The notes: generated from the sequence alone by a model not told the origin. A DNA stretch of 64,000 nucleotides from Gammaproteobacteria bacterium (GCA_015709635.1 CP054180.1:2294001-2358000), one strand, 5' to 3'. Counted from the stretch's first letter, positions 1 to 8,961 are shown. Translations and numbers: made by a program.

Positions 1-479
1 GCAGCTATCGCAAAATCAAGGAAAGACTCTCACAATCCCGCGAAGAGTCACTGCTGCCCGATGCAGCCGAGCGGCAGCAATACGAAGCGCTGCTACTGCG
101 CCGTAATGAAAATAAAACCGAAGTAACCGAAATAGCGGAAAATCCATCCGAACCGCCCAGTCAAATACTAGCCGAAGCACGCGCACTGATCGAGCAGGAC
201 AATGCGGAAGCCGCCATTCAATTACTGCAGAAGCACCTTGCCCAAAATCAGCAGGACATCCCCGCCTGGCTGCTACTATTCGAACTGCTGTACAAAGCAA
301 CCAACAAAAGAGATTTCAAAAAAAACGCCCGGCGCTTCAAGCGATTGGGTGAATTTCCCGATATCTGGCAGCAAATCCAGAAATTAGGCAATCAACTCGA
401 ACCCAACGAGTCGCTCTACTTCGACGAACAAAAACGCAAGGAAAAGTTTTTTTCCGAGGCGGGAGATTCGGATAAATGA
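1..479 (+). CDS. FimV/TPR-like protein, C-terminal part
   Basis: The frame is open from the window edge (first full codon at base 3) to a TGA ending at 479, about 159 residues, and its 5' part lies outside the window. The visible part has a charged linker, then a helical repeat-like stretch (EARALIEQDNAEAAIQLLQK, then PAWLLLFELLYKATNK) and an acidic-basic tail. This pattern of helix pairs followed by a region rich in Phe/Arg/Lys with a GEFPDIWQQI segment resembles the C-terminal tetratricopeptide part of FimV-type pilus and polar-assembly proteins. That is family resemblance read by eye. It could also be another TPR protein. It converges on the next gene, with a hairpin between them. Confidence 0.5.
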   Translation, partial: SYRKIKERLSQSREESLLPDAAERQQYEALLLRRNENKTEVTEIAENPSEPPSQILAEARALIEQDNAEAAIQLLQKHLAQNQQDIPAWLLLFELLYKATNKRDFKKNARRFKRLGEFPDIWQQIQKLGNQLEPNESLYFDEQKRKEKFFSEAGDSDK

Positions 480-481
480 GA

Positions 482-512
482 AGCGCTGATGGTGTTGTTA
501 CCCACCAGCGCT
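482..512. terminator. Bidirectional hairpin between convergent genes
   Basis: An 11-bp stem with one mismatch (482-492 with 502-512, AGCGCTGATGG against CCACCAGCGCT) and a 9-nt loop sits between the convergent genes ending at 479 and 522. There is no strong U-run, so it may slow or end transcription from both sides without being a canonical intrinsic terminator. Confidence 0.45.
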
Positions 513-521
513 AATATTCGG

Positions 522-1622
522 TTACTTCAGTGAAAGACTTTCCAATGCCTTCTGATGATTCCATTTACCGTGGAATAGCAACCCTTTCTTGCCGGGTGTG
601 CGATCGCTGGTCCAGGTGATATAGTTACCGTCCGGCGTGAAGACCGGCAGACCGTCGAAACCGTCTTTGTCGGTCACACGCACCGACTCTTTCTGACCAT
701 CGGTGTCGACGATGTACAGTTCAAAATTGCGATGACCATGCACATTGGTGGCGAAAATGATGTATTTGCCGGAAGGATGGTAGAAAGGCGCCCACGACAT
801 CATGTTCAGACGGGTGATTTGCTTTTGATCGCTGCCGTCGATGTTCATCGTAAAAATCTCCGCTTCGCGGCCGTTCTCCGAGAATCTGCGCCAGACAATG
901 CGTTTGCCGTCGGGACTGAAAAACGGGCCACCGTCGTAGCTTTTCGTTTGCGTCAAGCGTTTGACATTGGCACCATCCGCATCCATGATGTAAATATCGA
1001 TCATCGATGCCGGATTAGCTTTGAACAAAGCCGTTTCCTCCTCGGATAATTCACCGTTGTATGCACGGCGGTTGGAAGCAAACGCGATCAATTTGCCGTC
1101 CGGCGACCACGACGCTTCGGCATCGTACCCCAGCGTGTTGGTCAGATTCTTGATATGCCCACCACTGAAGTCGGTTTCGTAAATATCGTAGTATTCATCG
1201 TAATCCCACGCATACGACTTCTGTTCGCCCGCCTTGCGGCGCTCGATCTCGGCCGCCATTTTGGCTTTGGCTTCCTTATCGTCATGCGTCGACGAAAACA
1301 GCACTTTTTCCTGCGATGGATGTACCCACGCGCACGTGGTCTTGCCGGTACCCGGCGACACCTGCGTGACCGCACCGCTATCGATATTCTTCAGGAAAAT
1401 CTGATAAAACGGATTGTCATCCGCCACTTCCGCCTGGTAAATCATCCACTTCGAATCCGCCCGGTAATATGCCTCACCAGCGCGTTTTTCCTTGACGGAG
1501 AGTTGTTGTTCATCGGTGATGAAGTCGGCGGCATTGGCGTTCAATGCCGCTAAAAAAATTAAAATCGAGCAAAACTCGCTACTGGATCGTGTAAATTTCC
1601 GCATACCTAAAGATGTTTTCAT
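522..1622 (-). CDS. TolB-like PD40 beta-propeller protein, exported
   Basis: This 366-residue protein has an N-terminal signal-like segment (hydrophobic CSILIFLAALNANAA, cleavage probably near residue 32). It carries repeated PD40 blades with the typical SPDGK(L/R)I-F/W pattern: WSPDGKLIAFASNR, FSPDGKRIVWRR, YHPSGKYIIFATN and FTPDGNYITWTSDR. Such repeats build a beta-propeller as in TolB and in dipeptidyl-peptidase N-domains. No TolB N-terminal domain and no tol-pal genes are nearby, so it is not TolB itself. A role in envelope protein interaction is inferred. It stands alone, with an 83-bp gap to the permease gene upstream on the same strand. Confidence 0.75.
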   Translation of the reverse strand: MKTSLGMRKFTRSSSEFCSILIFLAALNANAADFITDEQQLSVKEKRAGEAYYRADSKWMIYQAEVADDNPFYQIFLKNIDSGAVTQVSPGTGKTTCAWVHPSQEKVLFSSTHDDKEAKAKMAAEIERRKAGEQKSYAWDYDEYYDIYETDFSGGHIKNLTNTLGYDAEASWSPDGKLIAFASNRRAYNGELSEEETALFKANPASMIDIYIMDADGANVKRLTQTKSYDGGPFFSPDGKRIVWRRFSENGREAEIFTMNIDGSDQKQITRLNMMSWAPFYHPSGKYIIFATNVHGHRNFELYIVDTDGQKESVRVTDKDGFDGLPVFTPDGNYITWTSDRTPGKKGLLFHGKWNHQKALESLSLK

Positions 1623-1705
1623 GTGTAATCAAAATTCCGGTAAAAATTGAATGGAAAATTATAACCGCAGATGGAACGGCCTGTATCCGCAATCTTCCGT
1701 TCCGG

Positions 1706-2524
1706 CTAATGGCTGTGCAGCGGCTTTACCAGCAAGGACAGACTGAACAACAACGCGCTGAACAAAACTATGGTTGCACCGGACGCAACATTGAAAATAT
1801 AGCTTAAATACAGCCCGGCGACACCGGTTATAGCGCCGATGAGCGTTGAATAAACCACCATTTTACTAAAACTGTCCGTCAGCATCCGCGCTGTCATCGC
1901 GGGCGCAATCAGAGTCGCGGCCACCATGGTGACGCCCGTCACATTGAGGGAAACGATAATGACCAGCGTGAGCAATAGCGAAAACAGCAATTGCGCCAAG
2001 CCGGTATTAATTCCAGAGATGCGGGCGGCCTCCTGATCAAAGGTGGAAAAAAGCAGCATCCGGTAGGTAAAAAACATCGTAACCATCGTGATACATGTGA
2101 CAAGTCCGATGATCATTAAATCCTGTTCGGTAATCCCAAGAATATTGCCGAACAAGGCAGCTTCAAAATTTTGCTTAAAATTTCGAAGCTTGCTGATGAT
2201 CGCCACGCCTAACGCAAAAATGGCGGTTGTCACAATGCCGATAGCGGCGTCCGGCTTGATCTTGCTGTTTTGGGTGATTCTATTGATGATAAGTGCAGCG
2301 AATACGCCCAATGCGCAAGCACCGGCATAAAAATTCAGATTCAGCGTAAACCCTATAACCGCACCACCGATCACTGCGTGAGACAACCCATGACCGATAT
2401 AACTCATGCCGCGCAACACCACATAGACACCGATCAAGCCGCCCAATGCACCGACCATGAGTGCGGCCAGCAAGCCGCGGCGGAAAAAATCATAGTCGAA
2501 CGGTTCGAGAATGTACTCTACCAT
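1706..2524 (-). CDS. ABC-3 family metal importer, permease
   Basis: This 272-residue multi-pass membrane protein has the ZnuB/MntB (ABC-3) pattern: GGLIGVYVVLRGMSYIGHGL near the N-terminus, LSHAVIGGA, and a cytoplasmic segment (FSTFDQEAARISGIN) that docks the ATPase. It should form the inner-membrane channel of a Zn/Mn/Ni-type cluster-9 importer. The gene starts 7 bp inside the end of the ATPase gene (overlap 2518-2524), so the two are translationally coupled. Family members carry Zn, Mn or Fe. The NikR-type operator upstream of this operon makes nickel a real alternative here, but the protein sequence alone does not tell the metal. Confidence 0.9.
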   Translation of the reverse strand: MVEYILEPFDYDFFRRGLLAALMVGALGGLIGVYVVLRGMSYIGHGLSHAVIGGAVIGFTLNLNFYAGACALGVFAALIINRITQNSKIKPDAAIGIVTTAIFALGVAIISKLRNFKQNFEAALFGNILGITEQDLMIIGLVTCITMVTMFFTYRMLLFSTFDQEAARISGINTGLAQLLFSLLLTLVIIVSLNVTGVTMVAATLIAPAMTARMLTDSFSKMVVYSTLIGAITGVAGLYLSYIFNVASGATIVLFSALLFSLSLLVKPLHSH

Positions 2525-3315
2525 TTACTGTCATCGGCGAAGTTGAGCGGCGTGCTGTTGGCGATCAAGAAATGTCCCTGGTGCTTGATGATGACAATGT
2601 CGCCGCCGTATGTCCGCGTCAGAATTTCGTTGGTGAAAATTTCATTGGGGCGTCCTTGCGCGACCATGCCGCGATTGAAGCAAATCACCCACGGCAAATG
2701 CGACGCTACGGCGTTCAGATCGTGCGTCGTCAATACAATGGTGATACCTTCGGCGTTGATGTCGTTCAGCAAGTGCAATATTTCGTGTTGCGTTCTGATA
2801 TCGACCCCCGAGGTAGGTTCGTCGAGTATCAGGAGCTTAGGGTTGTTGATCAGGGCGCGCGCCAGAAATGCGCGTTGCCGCTGACCGCCCGACAAATTGC
2901 CGACAGGATGCCGCAAGCAATCCAGAATGTCCAATCTGTGCGCAATCGCCTGAATTTTGCCGCGCTCTTTCTTACTCAGCCAAGGCCAGATGCGCCCGTT
3001 GGTATAAAGCCCCATGGTGATGACTTCTTCAACGGTTACCGGAAAATGCCCGTCGGTATTGCCGAGCTGCGGTACATAACCGACTGCATTCGGCCTTAAC
3101 CGTCCGACCGGCGCATCGTGCAACCGGATACTGCCCGCAATCACCGGATGCACACCGAGCATGACTTTGAGCAGCGTAGTTTTGCCGCAGGCGGTCGGCC
3201 CTACGATGCCGGTAAACCGGCCGGCGCCGATCTCCAGTGAAAGACCGGCGAAGAGGATATTCTGTTCATAACCGGCGGTAACATCGCTCAGTTTGACCGC
3301 GGGATTGGACGGCAC
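2518..3315 (-). CDS. ABC-3 family metal importer, ATPase
   Basis: An ABC ATPase of 265 residues if translation starts at the GTG at 3315-3313, which lies one base after the stop codon of the solute-binding protein gene. A longer frame begins at 3369, but it would overlap that gene by 53 bp and add a non-homologous arginine-rich head, so I chose the GTG. With this numbering the Walker A is GPTACGKT (39-46), the Q-loop glutamine Q83, the signature LSGGQ 141-145 and the Walker B LLILDEP about 161-167. The Walker A has TAC where NGA or NGS is common, but keeps the GKT. It powers the permease encoded next to it (ZnuC/MntA family). The metal is not certain. Confidence 0.9.
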   Translation of the reverse strand: MPSNPAVKLSDVTAGYEQNILFAGLSLEIGAGRFTGIVGPTACGKTTLLKVMLGVHPVIAGSIRLHDAPVGRLRPNAVGYVPQLGNTDGHFPVTVEEVITMGLYTNGRIWPWLSKKERGKIQAIAHRLDILDCLRHPVGNLSGGQRQRAFLARALINNPKLLILDEPTSGVDIRTQHEILHLLNDINAEGITIVLTTHDLNAVASHLPWVICFNRGMVAQGRPNEIFTNEILTRTYGGDIVIIKHQGHFLIANSTPLNFADDSKW

Positions 3316-3316
3316 G

Positions 3317-4315
3317 CTAGAACCCGATATTGCCGGTATCGATCTTCGCCATGCAGTCCGGGTTGCCACCCAGCGCTTCCGTCATGATTACCACATTTCC
3401 GGCCATCATGCCGATGAAAGAATGATGAGGCGGCGCAGGCAATTCGTCGTCGGAGAGTTGATCGATAAATTTGACGTTCGCTTCGCGCGCGATTTGCTCC
3501 ATCACTTTACTGGGAAAAACTTCCGAACCGAAAATCGCGGGCACGCCGGTTTTTTTGATTTGCTTAATGATGTTCATCACTTCCTGCGGCCCCGGCTCGG
3601 AGAAATCGGCAGGCTGCACGGCCGCAATCACGGTCATGCCGTAGCGCGGCGCGAAATATGCAAAGGAATCGTGATAGGTGACCAGCTTGCGATTCTTTTC
3701 GGGAATTGTCCCGACGCAGGTAAAGATCGCTTGATGCAATTTTTGCAGCTTGCCGAGATAGGCTGCCGCATTCGCCCGGTAAGCCGCCCTATTGGCCGGA
3801 TCCAAAGCGCTAAGCTCTTCGCGGATGATTTCCGTATACCGCATCGCCAATTCAATATCGAGCCATACATGCGGATTGGGGTGGCCGTGTTCGCGCGGAA
3901 AACTGAAATCGTACCGCCAATCTTCTTCTTTCAATGCACGGTTTCCCAATTGCAGAATCGGTGTTGCCGCCTTTTTGACTTTTTCCGCCAATGTTAAGGT
4001 GGGCAATTCCAGATCGAGACCGTTCATGACGATCAGATCCGCCGCTTGCAGCGTTTTTATGTCGGAAGGAATGGGTTCGAAAGTATGCGAATCGACACCA
4101 TCGGGAACGATTCCGGTAATCCTGATATGCACTCCGCCGATGTTTTGCACCATGTTGGTGATCGGAGAAACCGTCGTCACAACATTCGGCTTTTCACGGC
4201 TATCCGAGGCAAGTAGCGAATGGTGAAAAAAAAGGGCCAATGTGTATAACAACATTGCCGCACTGTTCATGAATATCTTCATAGCACGCTTGATTTCAAT
4301 AAAAACCGATTCCAT
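3317..4315 (-). CDS. ABC-3 importer metal-binding lipoprotein-like solute binder (ZnuA/PsaA family)
   Basis: This 332-residue periplasmic cluster-9 solute-binding protein collects the metal for the permease and ATPase. The start at 4315 is backed by a GAGGT ribosome site about 4 bases upstream. A second ATG at 4282 is possible. After a charged head come a hydrophobic signal segment (MLLYTLALFFHH) and the mature part. Family metal ligands can be matched: His in DSHTFEP, His in NPHVWLD, His in TYHDSFAYF and an acidic residue in KFIDQLSDDE. The His/Asp-rich loop often seen in ZnuA is short here (HGHPNPH). The gene is first in a three-gene operon, divergent from the TonB receptor and with a NikR-like box between them. 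Nickel or zinc are both plausible; I cannot tell from the ligands. Confidence 0.85.
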   Translation of the reverse strand: MESVFIEIKRAMKIFMNSAAMLLYTLALFFHHSLLASDSREKPNVVTTVSPITNMVQNIGGVHIRITGIVPDGVDSHTFEPIPSDIKTLQAADLIVMNGLDLELPTLTLAEKVKKAATPILQLGNRALKEEDWRYDFSFPREHGHPNPHVWLDIELAMRYTEIIREELSALDPANRAAYRANAAAYLGKLQKLHQAIFTCVGTIPEKNRKLVTYHDSFAYFAPRYGMTVIAAVQPADFSEPGPQEVMNIIKQIKKTGVPAIFGSEVFPSKVMEQIAREANVKFIDQLSDDELPAPPHHSFIGMMAGNVVIMTEALGGNPDCMAKIDTGNIGF

Positions 4316-4414
4316 TCTACCTCATCTTCAGCATTTCATTGGTCTGAGCAGAAAGATCCGCATCGAAACGCGTATCGTTGCCTATAACAAACAATACGTG
4401 CTGACACTTATTTC

Positions 4415-4441
4415 GTATGAAGAAAAAAAAGTTTATCATAC
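4415..4441. promoter_or_regulatory. NikR-type operator
   Basis: The sequence holds GTATGA (4415-4420), 15 bases, then TCATAC (4436-4441): a perfect 6+6 inverted repeat. The E. coli NikR operator is GTATGA-N16-TCATAC, so this differs only by one base of spacing. It lies in the 253-bp region between the divergent metal importer (starting at 4315) and the TonB receptor (starting at 4569). A nikR gene follows the receptor. It probably represses one or both of these genes when nickel is sufficient. Confidence 0.75.
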
Positions 4442-4488
4442 AAATGTCAGATTTTTCCTTCTTGCAAAGTAAGAAACGTAATTCAATG

Positions 4489-4505
4489 CTAAGTATAATG
4501 CTTAG
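4489..4505. promoter_or_regulatory. Small inverted repeat before the TonB receptor
   Basis: CTAAG (4489-4493) and CTTAG (4501-4505) flank TATAATG, about 65 bases before the receptor start. TATAATG resembles a -10 element, so this may be a promoter with an operator around it. It is short, and the support is weak. Confidence 0.3.
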
Positions 4506-4568
4506 GCAAATATAATCCGAAGTGCATGAAATAAAAATGCGTATTTTTAAAAGTCTATACGTGAAAAA

Positions 4569-7082
4569 ATGGCAAAGCGCGCTATATCACTGTGGCAAAC
4601 GTTTGTAAGCTACATACAGTTTCTATTCATCTGGCTGCCGTTGCCGATCAACGCAGCGGGCGTGCCGACGCTAAAGGAAATGATGGTGCGCGCCAATTCA
4701 CGGGAATTGATCGGCAGCGCCGATTCCGCCAACGAAGGCACGGTGCTCAAGCAGCAGCTTCATAGCATGGACTTACGGATTACCGTCGACGGCATACTGG
4801 TCAACCAGCGCTCGCATGGGCATGGCTGGGCGGATACTAATTTCATCATTCCCGAATTGATCAGCAGCACTCAGTACTTGAAAGAACCCTATTATGCGAA
4901 ACAAGCCAGACAGGATGCTGCTATTAAACGCAAGATCCAGTTCGCTGACACTACCTCGCAAGATATTATGCGCTCTACCAAATCAGAGAAAAAACCCGAA
5001 ATAGATAAAGTAAGCGAGAAATCTGTAATCAAGCTAAAGGAGATAATAGTGCGAGGGAAAGAGCGCGCCACTCGCCTTGTTGGCGAAACACAATCCGCAT
5101 CGCAAGGGTTTATTGGTCAAGAACAAATCAAGAACCGCCCGCTTTTACGTGTTGGCGAAGTTGTCGAGTTCATTCCTGGAATGATCGCAACACAGCATAG
5201 TGGTGATGGCAAAGCCAATCAGTATTTCCTACGGGGATTCAATCTTGATCACGGTACCGATTTCGCCACCTTTGTGGATGGCGTCCCAATTAATCTGCCC
5301 AGCCATGCTCATGGGCAGGGGTACATGGATCTCAATGGTCTCATCCCTGAATTGATAGATAACGTTCAATATGGGAAAGGTCCTTATTATGCAGATCAAG
5401 GGGATTTTTCTTCCGCTGGTCATGCCAAGATAACTACTTTCAATTCCCTTCCTCAAGGTTTTGCCAAATTCACAGGGGGATCATTTGGCTTTTATCGTGG
5501 TGCGGTAGCTAATTCAAACCGTATAGGGGATGGCCATCTACTCTATGCGGGCGATGTGAATGCTTATGATGGTCCTTGGGTATTGGCTCAGAATGCACTC
5601 AAGTTTAACGGCATGATTAAATATAGCCTCGATCAAGGTAATTGGGGTATCAGTGTGGGCGTCAACGCATACCATGCAGACTGGCGCGCAACCAATCAGA
5701 TACCTCTATTTGCAGTGAATGAAGGTTTGATAAACCGCTTTGGAAACATCGATCCCACTGATAATGGAAAAACAAGGCGCTATACGCTTAATGGTACTTG
5801 GTGGCAAAAAGAAAAGAGTTATCGCCGAGAGGCAACCTTTTATCTGGCTAAGTACGATTTTGATCTCTTCTCTAACTTCAGCGGCTTTATCAACTCGGTC
5901 TCCAACAACACTCTACTTCCAGGAGGAGCAGTGCCAAGTGACCAGGTGAATCAAACGGAATCCCGTATCTATTTCGGCGGCAAGATTGAGCAAACCTTAT
6001 TCAATAAGGTGGCAGGTTTCGATATGCAAAATACATTTGGCATTCAGGTGCGCAATGATCTGAATCATGTGCTGCTGAATAACTCAAATCGAGGAGTCGT
6101 TTACAATAATGTGAGCAATGATCAGGTCACGGTGACCAGCATCGGTTTATATCTGCAAAACCAGACTTATTGGCTGCCAAAACTCAAAACGATCGCAGGT
6201 CTGCGCGGCGATATATTCAATTTTGGTGTACATGCTTTCACCATTCCGCAAAATTCCGGCAACAAAACCGACACTTTGGTGAGCCCGAAATTGAGCGTTA
6301 TTCTGGGACCATGGTACGACTCGGAAATCTATCTTAATTTTGGAGAAGGATACCATTCTAATGACGCCCGTGGCGTAAATGCAACAGTAGTCAATACTAA
6401 TCAACAAAGTAACAACAATTTTGCACCGCAATTGGGCGCCACTGGGTTAGTGCGATCAAAGGGTGCAGAAGTCGGTTTCCGTACCGAGGCTATCAAGGGT
6501 TTGAAATCCACCCTGGCGTTCTGGTACTTACAATCGGCATCGGAACTTGTATTTAGTGGCGATACAGGCACTACGGAAACAAGCGGTGCAAGTACTCGCT
6601 ACGGTATCGAGTGGGCCAATTTCTATAAACCCTTCAGCTGGCTCACCTTGGATGCTGATTTTTCATTTACCCGTGCGCGTTATGACCAGGCCCAGCTAAA
6701 CCAAGCTAGCGATCCTGCAAACCAAACATATGGATTTCACATTCCCAACGCGGTGGGGCGTACAATCAACACAGGTGCAACCTTGAATTTGCCTCACAAT
6801 ATCTTTGCTACCCTCCGTCTGCGCCACTTCGGTAATGTGACGGTGGACACAAACAACCCTGTGGTCCCCTATAATACAACCATCGTTAATTTCTCGACAG
6901 GATATGAAGTTAGAAAATTTAAATTGCAATTTGATATCTTAAATTTATTAAACGCCAGGGCCTACGATATTGGTTATTATTATGGTTATCAAACAAGTCC
7001 GACATCTATAGCGAAGGATGGTATTGTTTTTCATCCCACTGAACCGCGAATGTTCCGCGGTAGCTTGGTATATCAGTTTTAA
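4569..7082 (+). CDS. TonB-dependent receptor with an extra, partial plug at the N-terminus (chimera)
   Basis: An outer-membrane receptor of 837 residues that imports a ligand using TonB energy. After a signal peptide (cleaved near residue 30), residues 35-112 hold a shortened plug: LKEMMVRANSRELIG, then ITVDGILVNQ, HGHG, IIPELI and PYYAKQ. A linker follows, and a full plug begins again at about 156 with the same milestones in full length (LKEIIVRG, TFVDGVPINLPSHAHGQGY, GLIPELIDNVQYGKGPYYADQ), then a barrel ending in a terminal aromatic (VYQF). The first copy lacks about 43 residues of the plug middle. A decayed C-terminus of a third receptor sequence follows at 7083. The NikR-like box upstream and nikR downstream suggest nickel as substrate. 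Whether the extra plug blocks function is unknown. Confidence 0.9.
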   Translation: MAKRAISLWQTFVSYIQFLFIWLPLPINAAGVPTLKEMMVRANSRELIGSADSANEGTVLKQQLHSMDLRITVDGILVNQRSHGHGWADTNFIIPELISSTQYLKEPYYAKQARQDAAIKRKIQFADTTSQDIMRSTKSEKKPEIDKVSEKSVIKLKEIIVRGKERATRLVGETQSASQGFIGQEQIKNRPLLRVGEVVEFIPGMIATQHSGDGKANQYFLRGFNLDHGTDFATFVDGVPINLPSHAHGQGYMDLNGLIPELIDNVQYGKGPYYADQGDFSSAGHAKITTFNSLPQGFAKFTGGSFGFYRGAVANSNRIGDGHLLYAGDVNAYDGPWVLAQNALKFNGMIKYSLDQGNWGISVGVNAYHADWRATNQIPLFAVNEGLINRFGNIDPTDNGKTRRYTLNGTWWQKEKSYRREATFYLAKYDFDLFSNFSGFINSVSNNTLLPGGAVPSDQVNQTESRIYFGGKIEQTLFNKVAGFDMQNTFGIQVRNDLNHVLLNNSNRGVVYNNVSNDQVTVTSIGLYLQNQTYWLPKLKTIAGLRGDIFNFGVHAFTIPQNSGNKTDTLVSPKLSVILGPWYDSEIYLNFGEGYHSNDARGVNATVVNTNQQSNNNFAPQLGATGLVRSKGAEVGFRTEAIKGLKSTLAFWYLQSASELVFSGDTGTTETSGASTRYGIEWANFYKPFSWLTLDADFSFTRARYDQAQLNQASDPANQTYGFHIPNAVGRTINTGATLNLPHNIFATLRLRHFGNVTVDTNNPVVPYNTTIVNFSTGYEVRKFKLQFDILNLLNARAYDIGYYYGYQTSPTSIAKDGIVFHPTEPRMFRGSLVYQF

Positions 7083-7325
7083 AGTCAATGATGCAGCGAA
7101 GATAACAGCGTGCAATCGATCGCACCGTGACGCTGAGCGGCCAAATCGGTTATAAAATCGGCAAAAATGTGCGGATCGCATTGCCGGGCTTCAATCTATT
7201 GAATACGCACGCGATCAATTACTATTACACATCCCGGTTGCCCGGCGAGCCTGCCGCCGGTGTGAGTTTGCCACTGCGGCAAGAAAAAAACGTTTATTTT
7301 TATCAATCATTATCGATAGCAATCG
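7083..7325 (+). pseudogene. Relic of a TonB receptor C-terminus
   Basis: Read in the frame starting near 7127, this stretch gives VTLSGQIGYKIGKNVRIAL, then GFNLLNTHAINYYYTSRLPG and EPAAGV. These are typical last strands of the same receptor family (GFNL(L/F)N, YYYTSRLPGEPAAG). The normal ending (an HPxEPR-type strand and a terminal Phe) is degraded. There is no start codon or plug of its own. Its base composition (GC-rich, like bases 4569-4900) differs from the more AT-rich receptor body between them. I read 4569-4900 and 7083-7320 as the two ends of one old receptor gene whose middle has been replaced. Confidence 0.7.
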
Positions 7326-7337
7326 GTGGGGGCTTTT

Positions 7338-7799
7338 ATGGAACGATTTACTATTTCAATGGATGACCAGCTGTTCAAGCAGTTCGATGAAGTTGCCCAG
7401 GCGCGCGGCTATTACAACCGCTCCGAAGCGATTCGTGATCTTATCCGGGAATATCTGGAAGCTTCCCGTTTGCAGAAGGACAACAAAGGTTATTGTATTG
7501 CGACGTTGACCTATATCTATAATCACCATGAAAGGGATTTGGCCGGTCAGGTGACTTCGGCGCATCACCAGCACCACGACCTGACCCTGTCGAGTATGCA
7601 TGTGCATTTGGATCACGACAATTGCCTCGAAGTCACCATCCTTCGCGGCACCGTTCAGGATGTCAGGCGCTTCGCCAATCAGATCATCGCTACCAATGGC
7701 GTGCGGCACGGCAAGCTGCATATCGTGCCGATTGAACTTTCACAGGAAACACATGCGCATTCCACCGTTCCCCATACGCACAGCAGCCCCCTGACGTGA
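7338..7799 (+). CDS. nikR: Nickel-responsive regulator NikR
   Basis: A 153-residue ribbon-helix-helix regulator. The ATG at 7338 is preferred because GGTGGGGG lies just upstream and the protein then begins MERFTISMDD. The longer GTG start at 7326 adds four residues. Residues 1-45 form the DNA-binding RHH. The rest is the ACT-like nickel domain. The E. coli high-affinity nickel ligands (His76, His87, His89, Cys95) line up with H77, H88, H90 and C96 in HHQHHDL and SSMHVHLDHDNCLEV. The C-terminus is extended and His-containing (THAHSTVPHTHSS). It probably controls the receptor and the importer through the box at 4415-4441. Confidence 0.95.
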   Translation: MERFTISMDDQLFKQFDEVAQARGYYNRSEAIRDLIREYLEASRLQKDNKGYCIATLTYIYNHHERDLAGQVTSAHHQHHDLTLSSMHVHLDHDNCLEVTILRGTVQDVRRFANQIIATNGVRHGKLHIVPIELSQETHAHSTVPHTHSSPLT

Positions 7800-7924
7800 G
7801 CGGCTGTGGCGCGGTTGAAATAAAGAAAATCCTGCCGCAAAAACAGACTTCCTTTGTGTCGAGCTAAACAATCCCGTTTGATCTCATTTCACTTGACCGT
7901 CTCGTTGCCTTTACCAAAGCTTCG

Positions 7925-8914
7925 CTAAGAAGCATTTCCCCAGTATTTGGATTTTCCGGCAGCGAACAGAAACATCCACATGACCAGAACAAATGGGAAT
8001 GTCAGTGTCGGCAAACCGATCGGCGCCAGAAAACTCGCCAAACCCGCTTGGCAAATAATGGTCAAAATTCCCGCCAGCAAGGCCAGCAATGCGCTGCCCG
8101 TGGTCGGCTTGAGAAACACCCATCCGACCGCCATCATCGTCAGCACCGGATTGAACGCATACAACCCCATTTCGATCAGCGTCTTATCCGCGCCGAGCAG
8201 TACCGGCACGACAACGCCGACGATCGCGCCCGATAACGCCATGAATGCGCCACGCAAGGAAGTGATCGCAATACCGATCAGAAATAAAATACCGACAATG
8301 ACGCTATCGGCGAACATGACTTCGCCGATACCTTTGCTGATCGCCGTGCACCAGGCTATGGCTGCATCCTGCGTAAAAGCATTGAACCATGCATCTGTAG
8401 ATGCGGCGGTAGTTTCTGCAATGGTTGAGGGTATGCCCGGCGGCGGTAAAACGGGACCGCGGGCAAATCCATCGAAGGCATACACCGCCACCATGAACAT
8501 CCAGCATGTCAGCACAAACGGTGAGGTGGAGGCCGGGATGTTATAAGGTTGCAGAATTCGCATCAAAGCAGCCAGCACCACGGTCGACAATACCGATGCG
8601 AGCACCACATAAAGCCAGAGTTGCGGAGTATGCTCCAGGAACAGAAACAGGCAGGGACCGACTAGGGTGCCATTGAAACCGTACAGTCCGGTATCGATAT
8701 CATCCTCCGGGAATCCCAGCAAATAAGCCGCAACTGTACTGCTCACAACGCCCACGGTCGCGGCAAGTCCGGCGGTAATCCCGCCAACGTACAACGCGAT
8801 TAAAAAAATAAGACCGGTAACTGCGTTGCAACAGAAAAACACTTGCCCGGCACCCCTGAAAATAACACGCAACGGTCTGGGCATCGCTTTGTCGATTGAG
8901 AGTGACCAATCCAT
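7925..8914 (-). CDS. Urea transporter (UT family)
   Basis: A 329-residue membrane protein of the urea transporter/SLC14 type. Two internally similar halves are visible, each with a GxNG/FNP-type motif: LYGFNGTLVGPCLFLF in the first and LYAFNPVLTMMAVGWVF in the second, plus matching loops ending in TSPFVLTCWMF and TFPFVLVMWMF. Such proteins let urea pass the inner membrane. The gene is the last of the urease operon, 47 bp after ureG and on the same strand, which supports delivery of urea to cytoplasmic urease. A GGAGCTC ribosome site lies before the ATG at 8914. Confidence 0.93.
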   Translation of the reverse strand: MDWSLSIDKAMPRPLRVIFRGAGQVFFCCNAVTGLIFLIALYVGGITAGLAATVGVVSSTVAAYLLGFPEDDIDTGLYGFNGTLVGPCLFLFLEHTPQLWLYVVLASVLSTVVLAALMRILQPYNIPASTSPFVLTCWMFMVAVYAFDGFARGPVLPPPGIPSTIAETTAASTDAWFNAFTQDAAIAWCTAISKGIGEVMFADSVIVGILFLIGIAITSLRGAFMALSGAIVGVVVPVLLGADKTLIEMGLYAFNPVLTMMAVGWVFLKPTTGSALLALLAGILTIICQAGLASFLAPIGLPTLTFPFVLVMWMFLFAAGKSKYWGNAS

Positions 8915-8961
8915 GATGATGAGCTCCTAAGTTTTATGGAAAAAAACAGCTGCGGCAAAAT

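Noticed and set aside
1613..1807. Small plus-strand open frame between the propeller and permease genes
   Set aside because: Overlaps the end of the permease gene antisense, no ribosome site and no family pattern.
2461..3099. 212-codon plus-strand open frame
   Set aside because: Antisense of the ABC ATPase gene, whose Walker and signature motifs are intact on the other strand.
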